Of a stretch of 30,328 bases of DNA, positions 1-8,447 are shown one piece after another (the first letter of the stretch is position 1; each line of letters begins with the position of its first letter). Source of the DNA: a virus. The stretch lies in IMG/VR virus record IMGVR_UViG_3300032046_006282, positions 1 to 30,328 of that record, one strand, 5' to 3'. Under the pieces are notes generated by a model that had not been told where the DNA came from, ran no database searches, and worked only from the letters and a program-made list of their open reading frames with translations. Made by a program: the position numbers and the translations under genes.

Positions 1-111
1 ATAGGTAGCATCGGCATAGACTGCGGTCACGGTCGCGGTGAAGGTCTCGCGCTCGTATTCCATCGCGCGCCGCGTGCGGTTCAGCCAGAAATCGCCTTTG
101 GGTCTAAGCAT
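1..111 (-). CDS. Truncated tail-region protein, N-terminus only
   Basis: An ATG follows directly on the TAG stop of the hub-like gene (TAGATG), and the frame stays open for 37 codons to the window edge. The visible N-terminus begins MLRPKGDFWLNRTRRAMEY. No strong ribosome site is visible, so translation is probably coupled to the upstream gene. Its position after the hub suggests a distal tail or baseplate protein, but there is too little sequence to name a family. Confidence 0.6.
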   Translation of the reverse strand, partial: MLRPKGDFWLNRTRRAMEYERETFTATVTAVYADATY

Positions 112-1656
112 CTATGTCCACATATGCGTCGTGTCGCGCACCAGCTCCAGCGTGCTCAGGTTCGGCTCGCCGCGCTTGTATTCGATCTTGTGCGAGACGA
201 TGATGTAGTCAACCGAGGTCGCTGATTCCCCGCCGGAGTCGTCGAGGCAGACGGTGATCTTGTCGCCCGGCTCGTGCACCAGGTTGCAGGGCGCTACGAG
301 GGTTGCCGGGTAGCACTCGTTCGCCAGCCACGTCGCCAGCCGCTTCGCCAGCCATTCGCAGTCGGCGTTCTCCTGGCCGGGGTTGCCGCCCAGGTAGTCG
401 TTCTGCTCCTCGGCCACGCCCTTGTAGCCCGCCGCGTCGAGGCCGGTGTTGGTCGCGGTGCCCTTGTAGTTACCTTCTGATGACTGGCGCAGATAGCCCC
501 AGACCTGCACCGTCACCCAATCGTCCATCGCCACGCTGCCCTGCCAGTAGATGCGGATGAGGCCGTACTGGTCGAACTCTGCCTCCGCCATGCCCGCGTA
601 CTCGACCAGGTTCACGTCTTCCAGGTGCCCGGCGGGGGTGACGATGTAGATGCCGCCGTAGCCCGTAGGCAGCGGAAAGGCCGGGACGAGAAAGCGGTAT
701 TCCTCCGCCCAGTCGTTGTCATTCCACTTGTAGATCGCGCTGTGGATCGGGCCGACGCCGGGGTCGCTGTTGTTGAACCAGTAATCGTCCTCGAAAATCT
801 TGGTGGCGGTGAGCGCCAACTCCGGCACCGCCGCGAGCTGGTGGCCGATGACGTTGACCACGCTCGCCATGCGCTCCGGCTCCTGCCACTGCTCCTCGAA
901 CGAAACCATGAGCGGGTTGCTGCCGAGCGCGCCATAAGTCCAGGTCGTCGCGCCCTCCGGGATGATCGGGGCCGACACCGCCTTGCCGTCATACCGGAAG
1001 CGCAGGAAGTGATGCTTCGCGCCGAGTAACTGCGCGATGTCGCTCATGGGGTTGAAGGTGCCGGGCGTCCAATCGAAGACCACGCAGTCGAGGGCGGCGA
1101 GGGAGATGTCCCCGTCGCTGAACCCCACCTTCGCATCCTTGAGGATGTTCGTCACCAGCACGTTGACCTGGCGCAGCGCAGCGTTGCGCCGGACGCGGAT
1201 GACCCCGCTGCCGGGTTCGGGGCGGCCAAGCACCGGCTCCATCGTGATCTCGCCCAGCCACGCCTTGCGCCCGTTATCCATGCATTGCAGGGTCGTGATT
1301 TCCTCGCCGCCGCGCGAGACAGAGTTTGCGCCGCTGATGATGTAGCCCTGGAATATCTGAATGAAGGCGGCGGGCGAGTTTGTCATCCATATTCGGATGC
1401 GGTGCCCTGCGTCGGCGCGCGGATCGCCCTCGCCGCTCCACAGCCGCGAGTAGAGGCGTGCGGCATTCGCCAGCTGCACCTCGGCGGTCTCAGCGCGATG
1501 CTCCATCGTCTGCGAGATCGAGGCCGAAACCACGTCGGCGCTCACGTCGTGGTACGAGCCGCCGTACTCTATCTCCACCTTGCACTGGGGCAGACGTTCC
1601 AGCACACTCGGGGCGAGGGTGGCAAGGTAGTTACTGGGTAGAGAAGAGCGGGCCAT
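112..1656 (-). CDS. Tail/baseplate hub-like protein
   Basis: This 514-residue protein lies two genes after the tape measure, where tailed phages usually encode the tail hub. The N-terminal part (about 20-130) looks like a hub beta domain, with alternating strands around an IEYGG-type start and a QIFQGYI segment. The last 60 residues (EPGDKITV ... VDYIIVSHKIEYKRGEPNLSTLEL) have the pattern seen at the end of phage tail hub proteins of the gpD/gp27 kind. The middle is rich in aromatic and acidic residues. A GGAGGAATGAGG purine stretch precedes the ATG. The hub role rests on position and overall pattern and is an inference. Confidence 0.6.
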   Translation of the reverse strand: MARSSLPSNYLATLAPSVLERLPQCKVEIEYGGSYHDVSADVVSASISQTMEHRAETAEVQLANAARLYSRLWSGEGDPRADAGHRIRIWMTNSPAAFIQIFQGYIISGANSVSRGGEEITTLQCMDNGRKAWLGEITMEPVLGRPEPGSGVIRVRRNAALRQVNVLVTNILKDAKVGFSDGDISLAALDCVVFDWTPGTFNPMSDIAQLLGAKHHFLRFRYDGKAVSAPIIPEGATTWTYGALGSNPLMVSFEEQWQEPERMASVVNVIGHQLAAVPELALTATKIFEDDYWFNNSDPGVGPIHSAIYKWNDNDWAEEYRFLVPAFPLPTGYGGIYIVTPAGHLEDVNLVEYAGMAEAEFDQYGLIRIYWQGSVAMDDWVTVQVWGYLRQSSEGNYKGTATNTGLDAAGYKGVAEEQNDYLGGNPGQENADCEWLAKRLATWLANECYPATLVAPCNLVHEPGDKITVCLDDSGGESATSVDYIIVSHKIEYKRGEPNLSTLELVRDTTHMWT

Positions 1657-1675
1657 GCGTGCGCCTCATTCCTCC

Positions 1676-2041
1676 TCATGCTACGCCGCGGATGTTCAGG
1701 GTCAACTGCACCCGGCTCATGCCATTCGGATCGCGCCCTTGAGCGGTCAAGCTCATCACCATCACGTCCCAGGTGGTTGCCCCGACCTGCGGATTGAACT
1801 CATAGGTGCTGGTGGATTCGGCCATTGTCTGGAGTTGCTCCCACATCGCATCGTCCATGCGCTCCCACTCCAGCACTACTTCGGCGCCCGCCACCACCGC
1901 GGGCCACACGAAAATCACCTGCGAGGTAAGGGTATCTGCGGTCGCCACCGCCTTGGGGGTCAGCAGCGAATCCGCATCAAGCCCCATCACCTGCGAGGGG
2001 TCAATCTCGAAGGAGTACTCGCCCAGAATCATGTTGGCCAT
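1676..2041 (-). CDS. Small tail protein of unknown role
   Basis: The product is 121 residues, acidic and mostly beta-like, without membrane segments. A central VVLEWERMDDAMWEQL helix is followed by a YEFNPQVGATTWDV strand and a C-terminal VQLTLNIRG strand. The ATG begins one base after the tape measure TAG stop, and the ribosome site is weak, so coupling is likely. Position between tape measure and hub suggests a distal-tail or hub adaptor. I do not recognise a named family. Confidence 0.65.
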   Translation of the reverse strand: MANMILGEYSFEIDPSQVMGLDADSLLTPKAVATADTLTSQVIFVWPAVVAGAEVVLEWERMDDAMWEQLQTMAESTSTYEFNPQVGATTWDVMVMSLTAQGRDPNGMSRVQLTLNIRGVA

Positions 2042-2042
2042 G

Positions 2043-5000
2043 CTATCCCACCCCGCTACGGCGGTCTCTCCAGCCTAGCCGCCGGCACATCTCGTCCGCG
2101 ATCATCCCGCCGGCGTTGCGCACCACGCGCTTATTGAGCTCCTGGGCGTAGATCGTCACATTGATCGCGCCCGGCTCCAGTCTGACCGTCTGGCCTCCGC
2201 CGCCAGCCCCTGCTGCTGCCCAGGCAAGCCCGTGGCCGAACGGCGCCGCGGTGGGCAATCGGTCCAGGACTGCATTGGGCAGAATATAGCCGGCTCTGCG
2301 CGGAACCCACAGTTCCGGGCCGCGCTCGCCGACCACGCCGACATCCCGCGCCCGCACCTCGCCGCCATGCTGCCAGAGCTTAAAGAGCCCGCCCAACCCG
2401 CCAATGATCGCGCCGATCGGGCCGCCGACTGCCCACCCCATCAGTGCCCCCGCGAGCGTCCCGCTCAGTCCGCCCTGCCGCGAACCGAACCCGAGGGTGG
2501 TGGCAAGATACGCTGCCGCCATGGGGCCGAAAATCTGGGCGGCGGTTTGGGCGAATGGCTTTGAGGTCGCGCCGACAAACTGCTTGCTGGCCTGCTGTCC
2601 GAATGGCTTCGAGCCGACATCTGCGAATAGATCCGCCGCGCCAGTCCATGCGATCTGCTCTGCGGCGGTTTGCGCGCTGGTCGCGGTCGGGGCTTTCTTA
2701 CTACCAAACCCGAGCAATCGGCCGAGTAATCCGCCGAGTAAACCTCCAAGCCCCCCTCCGCCGCCTCCGCCAATGCTAAGGGCATCGCTTAACGCGGCCT
2801 TTATCTGCCCCGCTTTGGTCAGCACTTTTATCAGTAGCAGGATGAGGTAATGGATTGCGATTCTGAGCAGCTCGTCCCACAGTGCCTTCCAGAAATCCTT
2901 GAAGGTGCCGATGCCCTTGATCAGGTTGAAGATCGCGTCCTCGAACCGCTGGACGATGCTTTCCAGGACGCGCTTGGCCGCCTCCCGCATGTCCTCCCAC
3001 ATCTGTTGCCATGTGCTCTTGATCGCCCCCGTGTGCTGTTCGATTTTCGCCTGCACGGCCTCGATCTGTTTGGCGACGGTTTCGAGTTTCTCGATGTCAT
3101 CGCCAGCCGCTTTGCCCTGTGCAATGAGGTAGGCCAGCTCGGCGCGATAGGATTCAAGCAGCAGGGTATGGAGTCGGTTGCGCTCCTTGTCGGAGGAGAT
3201 GAGGAGCAGTTGGACTTCCCACATGCGCCGCTGCTTATCGGCGGCTTCACGCGCCCAGGGGATGCGAACCGATGGCGCCGGTGTTTCCAATCCTGCAGCC
3301 CGCGGCTTGGCGATGCCGAAGGTTGCCCCGATGATGCCGCCTGCCAGCGAATCCCTGATGCTCTTCGTTTTAGCCCCGATCACCTCCAGGGCCTGAGGCA
3401 GAGCCTCAAACGCGGCGCGAATGTATGCCGCCATCGCCGCCAAGTCGCTCAGCATCGGCTTGGGCTCCGCGAGCATGGCGTCAATATCATGGATCGCCGC
3501 CCGCATGTCCCCGGCCGCAAGGCTGGCCTGCACCCACTCGTCGCTGTACCGGGTCGCAGAAGCCGCCGCCTTCTCCTGATCCGCCAGTGTGAAGGCAAGG
3601 ATACCGCGCAGTTCCCGCGCCGCTGCTTGCCGCTGCTCCCAGGTGCCAGCCTCTTTCAGGTTGGCCTCGAGGGTGCGCACCACCAGTTGATAATGCGCGG
3701 TCTCGGCGTCCTCGGCTCCACGCATGGCAGTAGCAATGTCGGCGTACTGGCGCTTCTGCTCCTCGGTCGCCGCCTTGATGCGGTCGCCGTGTTCTGTCTC
3801 CATCCGGTTACGCTCGCCCAGTAGCTCGTTGAGATAGCCCTGGTCGAACTTTTGCTTGCCGCGCGCAATCTCTTGCCCCTTGATCGTGCGGTTCAGCCAG
3901 GTGTAGTAGAGATACTCGGCCTGTCGCCGATCGCCATCAGTCCGCCCCGCCTCAATCTGCCCCTTAAGCTCCCTCTGCAGCACGCGCGCGCGGTCCTCGG
4001 CAGTCGCGCGGGACGCATCCTCCCGCTTCTGCCGCGCATCCTCGATGTCCGAAATCTGGAGGTCAATGGCATGCTGGCGCTCCATCGCCTGCGCGATCTG
4101 CGCATTGAGGTTGGCGACAACTGCCGCATCCTTGCTGGCCGCCCGTGTCTTTTTGAGCTCCTCGATCTTGCTCTGGATGGCCTCGGACTTCGCCTGCAAC
4201 TCGACCAGCCGCACCCACTCGCGCGTCTCGGCGGACAGCGGCCCCAAGGGTTGCATCGCCCTACCGCCGGCTGCCTTGGCGCCCGCTCGCAGGCCTACAG
4301 CGCCCGGCATCTGGAAATGCCACGGCTCGTACTTGGCGCCCGCCCACTTCCCACCCCACCCGAGCTTGAAATAGTCGGCGAAAGGCTTGACTACCTCCAT
4401 GAACTTGAGGCCCATCGGAGTGCCGGCTGCGACGATCTTCCCGGTCGCATCCCGGAATGCAACGTCTATCGCGCGCCCAAACTCATGCGGGGACGTTCCC
4501 GGCTTGGCGGCATACGGCCCCTTGCCCGCCACATATCGGTCATACAGGCGCTGTTGCTCCTCGTGGCTGCGCCGAGCCGATGTGACCACCATCTCCACGC
4601 CGGCCTCGCGCAGCACGCGATTGACCTCGGTTAGAAAGTCGGCGAATAGCTTGTTTGGAGCCAGGTAGGGCTTGGTGGGCGCGCCTTCAGCCTGCCAACG
4701 CTCGTAGACCATCCGCTGGTTCCGGCGCACCCGGCGATATTCGGGCGTCTCCCCTAGAGGCATTTCCTCCGGGGGCTCCGGCATCCCGCCCAACTGCGCG
4801 CCCTTTTTCGACACTGCCGTTTTGTAGGCTTCGCCTGCATCCCTCGCCGCTTTGGCAGAATCGCGCCAAGCATCGGTCATCCGCCACACTATCTCGATGA
4901 GGCTTGTCGCGAGACCGGCGACAATGGCCCATGGGCCCGCTACGGCAAGCACCGCCAACAGGCGGCTCTGGGCAGTGGTGGCTGCGGTTGCCGCGCCAGC

Positions 5001-6455
5001 CAACTTCGTCTCTGCGGCAGCCGCCGCCAATGCCCCTGCCGCCAGCCGCCCCGTCGCGACGGTCGCACCTGTCGCCGCCACCGCCTCCGCCCGAAGGCTC
5101 GCCGTGGCAGCCACCGTCGTCGTGGTCACCGCCGCCTGCCTGATGCCGAGCAGCGCCAGCACCGCATTGAGGGCGCGCATCCCGCCCGTGATGAGCCCTA
5201 CATCGCCCACCACCATGCGCCAGGCCATCACGCCCTGGGCCACCTTGAGAACCATCAATACCGCGCCCCCGGCGAGCAGCATCACCGACCCGGCTAATGC
5301 GGTCAACCCAACCGCCGCGGTGCGGATCGGGGCCGGGAGCTTCTCTATTAACCCGACCAAACGCGTCACGAGCTTGAGCGCTGGACTTAGGACCGGCACA
5401 AGTTCGCCGCCGATGGCCTCCGCAGCATCCGTCACGCCCTGGCGAAAACGCTTCCATTGGTTCGCTAGCGTGCCCTGGACCTTCGCAAACTTCTCGTCCA
5501 CCACCCCCGCGGAGTCGGCGACCTCGAGGAGCTTCTGCGCGAACAATCGCGAGTCATCGGCTGCCAAGGCCGCCAGGACCTTGTAGCCGCGCACACCCCC
5601 GGCCATCTGAATCATCGCGGCTTCGTCATCCCCGGCGGTCTCGGTCAGGAACTTGATTGCGCCGGCAAATCCCCGAGACTGGATTAGCGCCTGGCCCGAT
5701 TCGTAACCCGCGGCATGCAGCGCGTCCTTCAGAACCTTGCCCGGGTTGGTCATGTTGGTCATCGCCCGCCCGATGCCCATGATCGTATTCTCGGCGTCGT
5801 ACCCGACGGTGGTGGCGGTGGCCAGGGCGGCGACGATATCGCGGATCGGCACCTTGAGTTGCGCGGAGATCGGCGCCAGGCTCTTCACGGCGGCGGCAAC
5901 TTCGTCCAGGCTCATGCGGCCCTTGAGGCTGCCCTGGTAGAGGGTGTCCATGACCGCGGGGGCTTCCCTGCTGAGCAATCCGTAGGCGCGCAGCAGCGAG
6001 ACGAGCGCATTGCCCAACCCCTGTACATCGGCCTTGCCGGCGACCGCGGCCTTGGCCGCCGCGGTAAGCACCTCCATGCCTGCGGCGCCTTTCATCCCGG
6101 CGCGCCCGATGTCAGCCAATGTCGGGGCAAGCATCTGATCCAAAACGCCGGTCGCACGAGCCAGCACGTCGATCTGTTTGCCCATCCTTTTCAGCTCGGC
6201 ATCGGTCAGCCCCAATACCTGGTTCATGTCGGTGAGAATGGATTGTTCCTCCGCCGCCGCTTTCGCCGCCAAGCCCAGGCCGGCTGCAATCGCAACGCCG
6301 GCGGCGCTCACCGTCAAGGCCGCGCTTTGCCACTGCGCCTGGTGATCGCGCACGGCGGCGCCGAATGCCATCAATTTGCCGCGCGCAGTGGCCAGGCTCG
6401 CGGCGAGCCCCGTGGGGTTGCCCGTAATCGCAACTTCGATCCTACCGACTTGCAT
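2043..6455 (-). CDS. Tail tape measure protein with embedded M15 peptidase
   Basis: At 1470 residues this is the longest gene in the window. Residues about 70-340 follow the TP901-type tape measure core pattern. Hydrophobic stretches lie near 375-405, 500-525 and 1225-1245, and long Ala/Gln/Glu-rich helical regions fill about 740-1210. Residues about 598-718 are an M15 (VanY/L-Ala-D-Glu type) peptidase: H657 and D664 in SPHEFGRAIDV, then E710 and H713 in EPWHFQ, match the zinc and catalytic positions of that family. The C-terminal GERGPELWVPRRAGYILP is a motif common at tape measure ends. At roughly 0.15 nm per residue it would specify a tail of about 220 nm. It overlaps the chaperone gene by 14 bases. 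Confidence 0.93.
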   Translation of the reverse strand: MQVGRIEVAITGNPTGLAASLATARGKLMAFGAAVRDHQAQWQSAALTVSAAGVAIAAGLGLAAKAAAEEQSILTDMNQVLGLTDAELKRMGKQIDVLARATGVLDQMLAPTLADIGRAGMKGAAGMEVLTAAAKAAVAGKADVQGLGNALVSLLRAYGLLSREAPAVMDTLYQGSLKGRMSLDEVAAAVKSLAPISAQLKVPIRDIVAALATATTVGYDAENTIMGIGRAMTNMTNPGKVLKDALHAAGYESGQALIQSRGFAGAIKFLTETAGDDEAAMIQMAGGVRGYKVLAALAADDSRLFAQKLLEVADSAGVVDEKFAKVQGTLANQWKRFRQGVTDAAEAIGGELVPVLSPALKLVTRLVGLIEKLPAPIRTAAVGLTALAGSVMLLAGGAVLMVLKVAQGVMAWRMVVGDVGLITGGMRALNAVLALLGIRQAAVTTTTVAATASLRAEAVAATGATVATGRLAAGALAAAAAETKLAGAATAATTAQSRLLAVLAVAGPWAIVAGLATSLIEIVWRMTDAWRDSAKAARDAGEAYKTAVSKKGAQLGGMPEPPEEMPLGETPEYRRVRRNQRMVYERWQAEGAPTKPYLAPNKLFADFLTEVNRVLREAGVEMVVTSARRSHEEQQRLYDRYVAGKGPYAAKPGTSPHEFGRAIDVAFRDATGKIVAAGTPMGLKFMEVVKPFADYFKLGWGGKWAGAKYEPWHFQMPGAVGLRAGAKAAGGRAMQPLGPLSAETREWVRLVELQAKSEAIQSKIEELKKTRAASKDAAVVANLNAQIAQAMERQHAIDLQISDIEDARQKREDASRATAEDRARVLQRELKGQIEAGRTDGDRRQAEYLYYTWLNRTIKGQEIARGKQKFDQGYLNELLGERNRMETEHGDRIKAATEEQKRQYADIATAMRGAEDAETAHYQLVVRTLEANLKEAGTWEQRQAAARELRGILAFTLADQEKAAASATRYSDEWVQASLAAGDMRAAIHDIDAMLAEPKPMLSDLAAMAAYIRAAFEALPQALEVIGAKTKSIRDSLAGGIIGATFGIAKPRAAGLETPAPSVRIPWAREAADKQRRMWEVQLLLISSDKERNRLHTLLLESYRAELAYLIAQGKAAGDDIEKLETVAKQIEAVQAKIEQHTGAIKSTWQQMWEDMREAAKRVLESIVQRFEDAIFNLIKGIGTFKDFWKALWDELLRIAIHYLILLLIKVLTKAGQIKAALSDALSIGGGGGGGLGGLLGGLLGRLLGFGSKKAPTATSAQTAAEQIAWTGAADLFADVGSKPFGQQASKQFVGATSKPFAQTAAQIFGPMAAAYLATTLGFGSRQGGLSGTLAGALMGWAVGGPIGAIIGGLGGLFKLWQHGGEVRARDVGVVGERGPELWVPRRAGYILPNAVLDRLPTAAPFGHGLAWAAAGAGGGGQTVRLEPGAINVTIYAQELNKRVVRNAGGMIADEMCRRLGWRDRRSGVG
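4302..4664 (-). other. M15 peptidase domain inside the tape measure
   Basis: This stretch codes for residues about 598-718 of the tape measure. It carries the SxHxxGxAxD and ExWH signatures of zinc D,D- or L,D-peptidases. All three zinc ligands (H657, D664, H713) and the catalytic glutamate (E710) are present, so the domain looks active. Family knowledge: such domains cut peptide cross-links of peptidoglycan. Inference: it opens the wall locally when the tape measure is released at DNA entry. Confidence 0.85.
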
Positions 6456-6720
6456 TTCGCATCTTTACCTTCAGGCCGAGAGCGGCCCACTGCTCGATGG
6501 TCATGTTGCGCACACGCTCGGGCGCATCATCCGGCCGCAGCGCCGCCAGAAAACGCTTGAAGTCCCGGTCTCTCGCGTGCTGCGCCATCCGCATGATCGT
6601 CGCCCCCCTGCATGCGCTCATCTGCTGCCGCCGCGTGATCGCTCCCGCGAATAGCTCGAGCTGCGCCGGCGTCACGTGGGCCGGAATCCACTCGTGATTC
6701 CAGCCATACTCGCTCATCAT
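6442..6720 (-). CDS. Tail assembly chaperone, T part (frameshift-expressed)
   Basis: This frame is -1 relative to the upstream chaperone gene and overlaps its TGA stop as TGATG. The frame is open back to the slippery site at 6780-6786. Read through from there, the junction gives RWADAFDLMMSEYGWNHEW, a natural-looking sequence that continues smoothly into this ORF. That argues for expression as a C-terminal extension of the upstream protein (about 239 residues in total) and not from its own ATG, which lacks a good ribosome site. Known in siphophages: the G and GT products bind the tape measure during tail assembly and are absent from virions. Confidence 0.8.
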   Translation of the reverse strand: MMSEYGWNHEWIPAHVTPAQLELFAGAITRRQQMSACRGATIMRMAQHARDRDFKRFLAALRPDDAPERVRNMTIEQWAALGLKVKMRNASR

Positions 6721-7160
6721 CAAGTCGAAGGCGTCCGCCCAACGGCTGCGAACTTCTCGGCGAACTCCCGCTGGCGCTGTAAAAAACGGACGAGCTCATT
6801 GACCCGCTCCATCGCCTCCACCAGGTCCATCAACTCGTTGGGGCCGCAGTTCTGGCGGAACCAATCGGCCTCGATTCGCTCGCCCTGCTCATCCTCGCAG
6901 ACCTCGGCTAACATCTCCGCGACCTGCTTCGGCGCCTGGCGGATTAGCTGGGCGAATGTTTGCATGTCCCCGGCCAGCCATGGCTCGATGAATGGCTCCA
7001 GCCGCTCGATCAGCCGCTCCCAAACCTCGATTACCGCCGGACGGACGTATATCCGGCGGCCGGCCACTTCGATTGTCTCGCCGCGGCGCAGGATGATCGC
7101 CGGATCCCGGTTGCCGTCCTCATTGCCGTCATCACTGGAACTCGAAGACTTCTCCGTCAT
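6720..7160 (-). CDS. Tail assembly chaperone, G part
   Basis: The product has 146 residues. It starts with an acidic, serine-rich tail (about 1-20), followed by a small beta region (ETIEVAGRRIYVRPAV) and helices. It lies directly between the tail-tube genes and the tape measure, the conserved place for the G/GT pair. GGAGG sits 6 bases before the ATG. The gene overlaps the end of the preceding tail-tube gene by 29 bases. Codons CGT-TTT-TTA, codons 125-127, form a slippery heptamer, so a fraction of ribosomes should produce a longer GT protein. Confidence 0.85.
   Translation of the reverse strand: MTEKSSSSSDDGNEDGNRDPAIILRRGETIEVAGRRIYVRPAVIEVWERLIERLEPFIEPWLAGDMQTFAQLIRQAPKQVAEMLAEVCEDEQGERIEADWFRQNCGPNELMDLVEAMERVNELVRFLQRQREFAEKFAAVGRTPST
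6780..6786 (-). promoter_or_regulatory. -1 ribosomal frameshift site T TTT TTA
   Basis: On the minus strand the bases read T-TTT-TTA in the exact zero frame of the G gene (codon boundaries at 6788, 6785 and 6782). This is the classic X XXY YYZ heptamer. Slipping back one base enters a frame with no stop until 6442, giving the GT fusion. A six-T run in frame is rare in a gene this GC-rich. A stimulatory RNA structure downstream was not established. Confidence 0.88.
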
Positions 7161-8304
7161 CCGATACCTCCATTAGCATTTGATCCTGCTTTGTGGGATC
7201 AGCGAGTGCGAGGAAATGCACCTCGTATGCGGTCGCCTCGCGCTTGCTATAGGCATGGCCGGTCGGCTTGATGATCGTTGCGCGCGGGATGCGGATGGTG
7301 CGCGTGGAATGAGTGCCGGGGCCCTTGCCGCGGGCGATAACCTCATGGATTGGCCGGGCGCCCGGGTTGCCCGCGATCAGCGTAATCGTCCCATCTTCCC
7401 CAACCGTCACCGACCCGGGCGGCAACCCCCAGGCAATGGCCAGATTTTGGAGCGTCGCCGCCTCGATTTGGCATACCAGGCTGAGTCGCCGCGCCGTCAC
7501 ATCCAGCCGCTCCGGCGCCGCCTGCTTGTCCGGCTGCTGCTCGATCTCGGCCTCCTCGATCTCCAGCCGCGTGCCGCCTATCAGGGCGCCGACGTTGCCG
7601 TCATCCACCAGGAGCTCGCGCGTACCGATCAGGATGTTGTCGGGATCGAGCGCCACGATGTCCTCCCCCAGAATCAAGTCCCCGCTGTACTCGAGGTATG
7701 CCGCGGCATCCGAAACCAGGTCGCCATGCTCCTTGCTCTCGTCCGCCCCCTCCCAGTAGAGGCCCTGAAGGCTTTGCTCATCCGCATTTTCCCACGCGAA
7801 ATTGAGCCACGCTTCGAGCACGATGCGGTCGCGCAGTTGCACCTCGATGTCTTCGCCGAGGGCGTCGGCCATGCCAACGAACCATGACTCCTCCGCCGGC
7901 CATTCCGCGGTCGGCCCCCAGTCATTGGTCAGCCGCTCCGAGTCAGCCCCGAACAGCGTGGCGATCCGCCCGACTCCCGGCCGCCATAGATAGATGAAGC
8001 TGCCGCCCTTGAGCGGCCCGCTTCGCCATGCGCCGGCATGGGTGAATCGTGTCCCCGCGACGAGGGTCTGCGCGGCCAGGGCGGGCGAGATGAACAGGGC
8101 CATGAGATCGCAGTGCGCATCCGGCACGACCCCGGCATCCCAGGTGCGCTCGACTTGAGCCGCGCCGTTGGTCTTGCTCATCGTCATGCAGACCAGGCGC
8201 TGCGCTCCCACGTGCCCGGCATCGCTATCGGTGGTCGCCGTGGCTGCGGGCGCGCCCGGCTGGCCACTCGCCTCGTTTCGCAGGTATAACCGCGTCGGCA
8301 TCAT
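7132..8304 (-). CDS. Tail-tube-like protein with N-terminal beta-sandwich domain
   Basis: The product has 390 residues. Residues about 1-212 look like a beta-sandwich, including GGSFIYLWRP, a segment I associate with appendage proteins of uncultured phages. Residues about 225-390 resemble the tail-tube domain of the next gene: SLVCQIEAATLQNLAIAWG (274-292) aligns with SIRVPLAEASLEHVKAVWG there. Two consecutive ATGs exist; AAGGG lies just upstream. The gene runs 29 bases into the chaperone gene. Whether this is the tube itself, a minor tube variant or a tail decoration is open. Confidence 0.65.
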   Translation of the reverse strand: MMPTRLYLRNEASGQPGAPAATATTDSDAGHVGAQRLVCMTMSKTNGAAQVERTWDAGVVPDAHCDLMALFISPALAAQTLVAGTRFTHAGAWRSGPLKGGSFIYLWRPGVGRIATLFGADSERLTNDWGPTAEWPAEESWFVGMADALGEDIEVQLRDRIVLEAWLNFAWENADEQSLQGLYWEGADESKEHGDLVSDAAAYLEYSGDLILGEDIVALDPDNILIGTRELLVDDGNVGALIGGTRLEIEEAEIEQQPDKQAAPERLDVTARRLSLVCQIEAATLQNLAIAWGLPPGSVTVGEDGTITLIAGNPGARPIHEVIARGKGPGTHSTRTIRIPRATIIKPTGHAYSKREATAYEVHFLALADPTKQDQMLMEVSDDGEVFEFQ

Positions 8305-8323
8305 TCGCCCTTATGGAAGGCGG

Positions 8324-8340
8324 GGCGGCCCGAGGCCGCC
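8324..8340 (-). promoter_or_regulatory. Hairpin upstream of the second tail-tube-like gene
   Basis: A perfect 7-bp stem (GGCGGCC/GGCCGCC) with a 3-base loop lies 20 bases before the ATG at 8304, in the 143-base gap between the two tail-tube-like genes. No T-run follows, so it is unlikely to be an intrinsic terminator. It may affect mRNA stability or ribosome access. The rest of the gap is GC-rich and holds no convincing gene. Confidence 0.4.
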
Positions 8341-8447
8341 TGCACCGAGCCGCCACCGCCCGGAGGCACCTTGCGACCGCATGTGCACCGCGCACGCAGC
8401 CGCGGCACAGCCTCAAGCTCCCCAGCCAGAGGCAGCGCAGCCGCCGA

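Noticed and set aside
2850-3824. Long plus-strand frame opposite the tape measure
   Set aside because: Composition is His/Arg/Leu-rich with no recognisable pattern, while the minus-strand frame is a clear tape measure.
8310-8385. Short 23-codon frame in the gap between tail-tube-like genes
   Set aside because: No ribosome site and a Gly/Pro/Arg composition typical of chance in GC-rich DNA.
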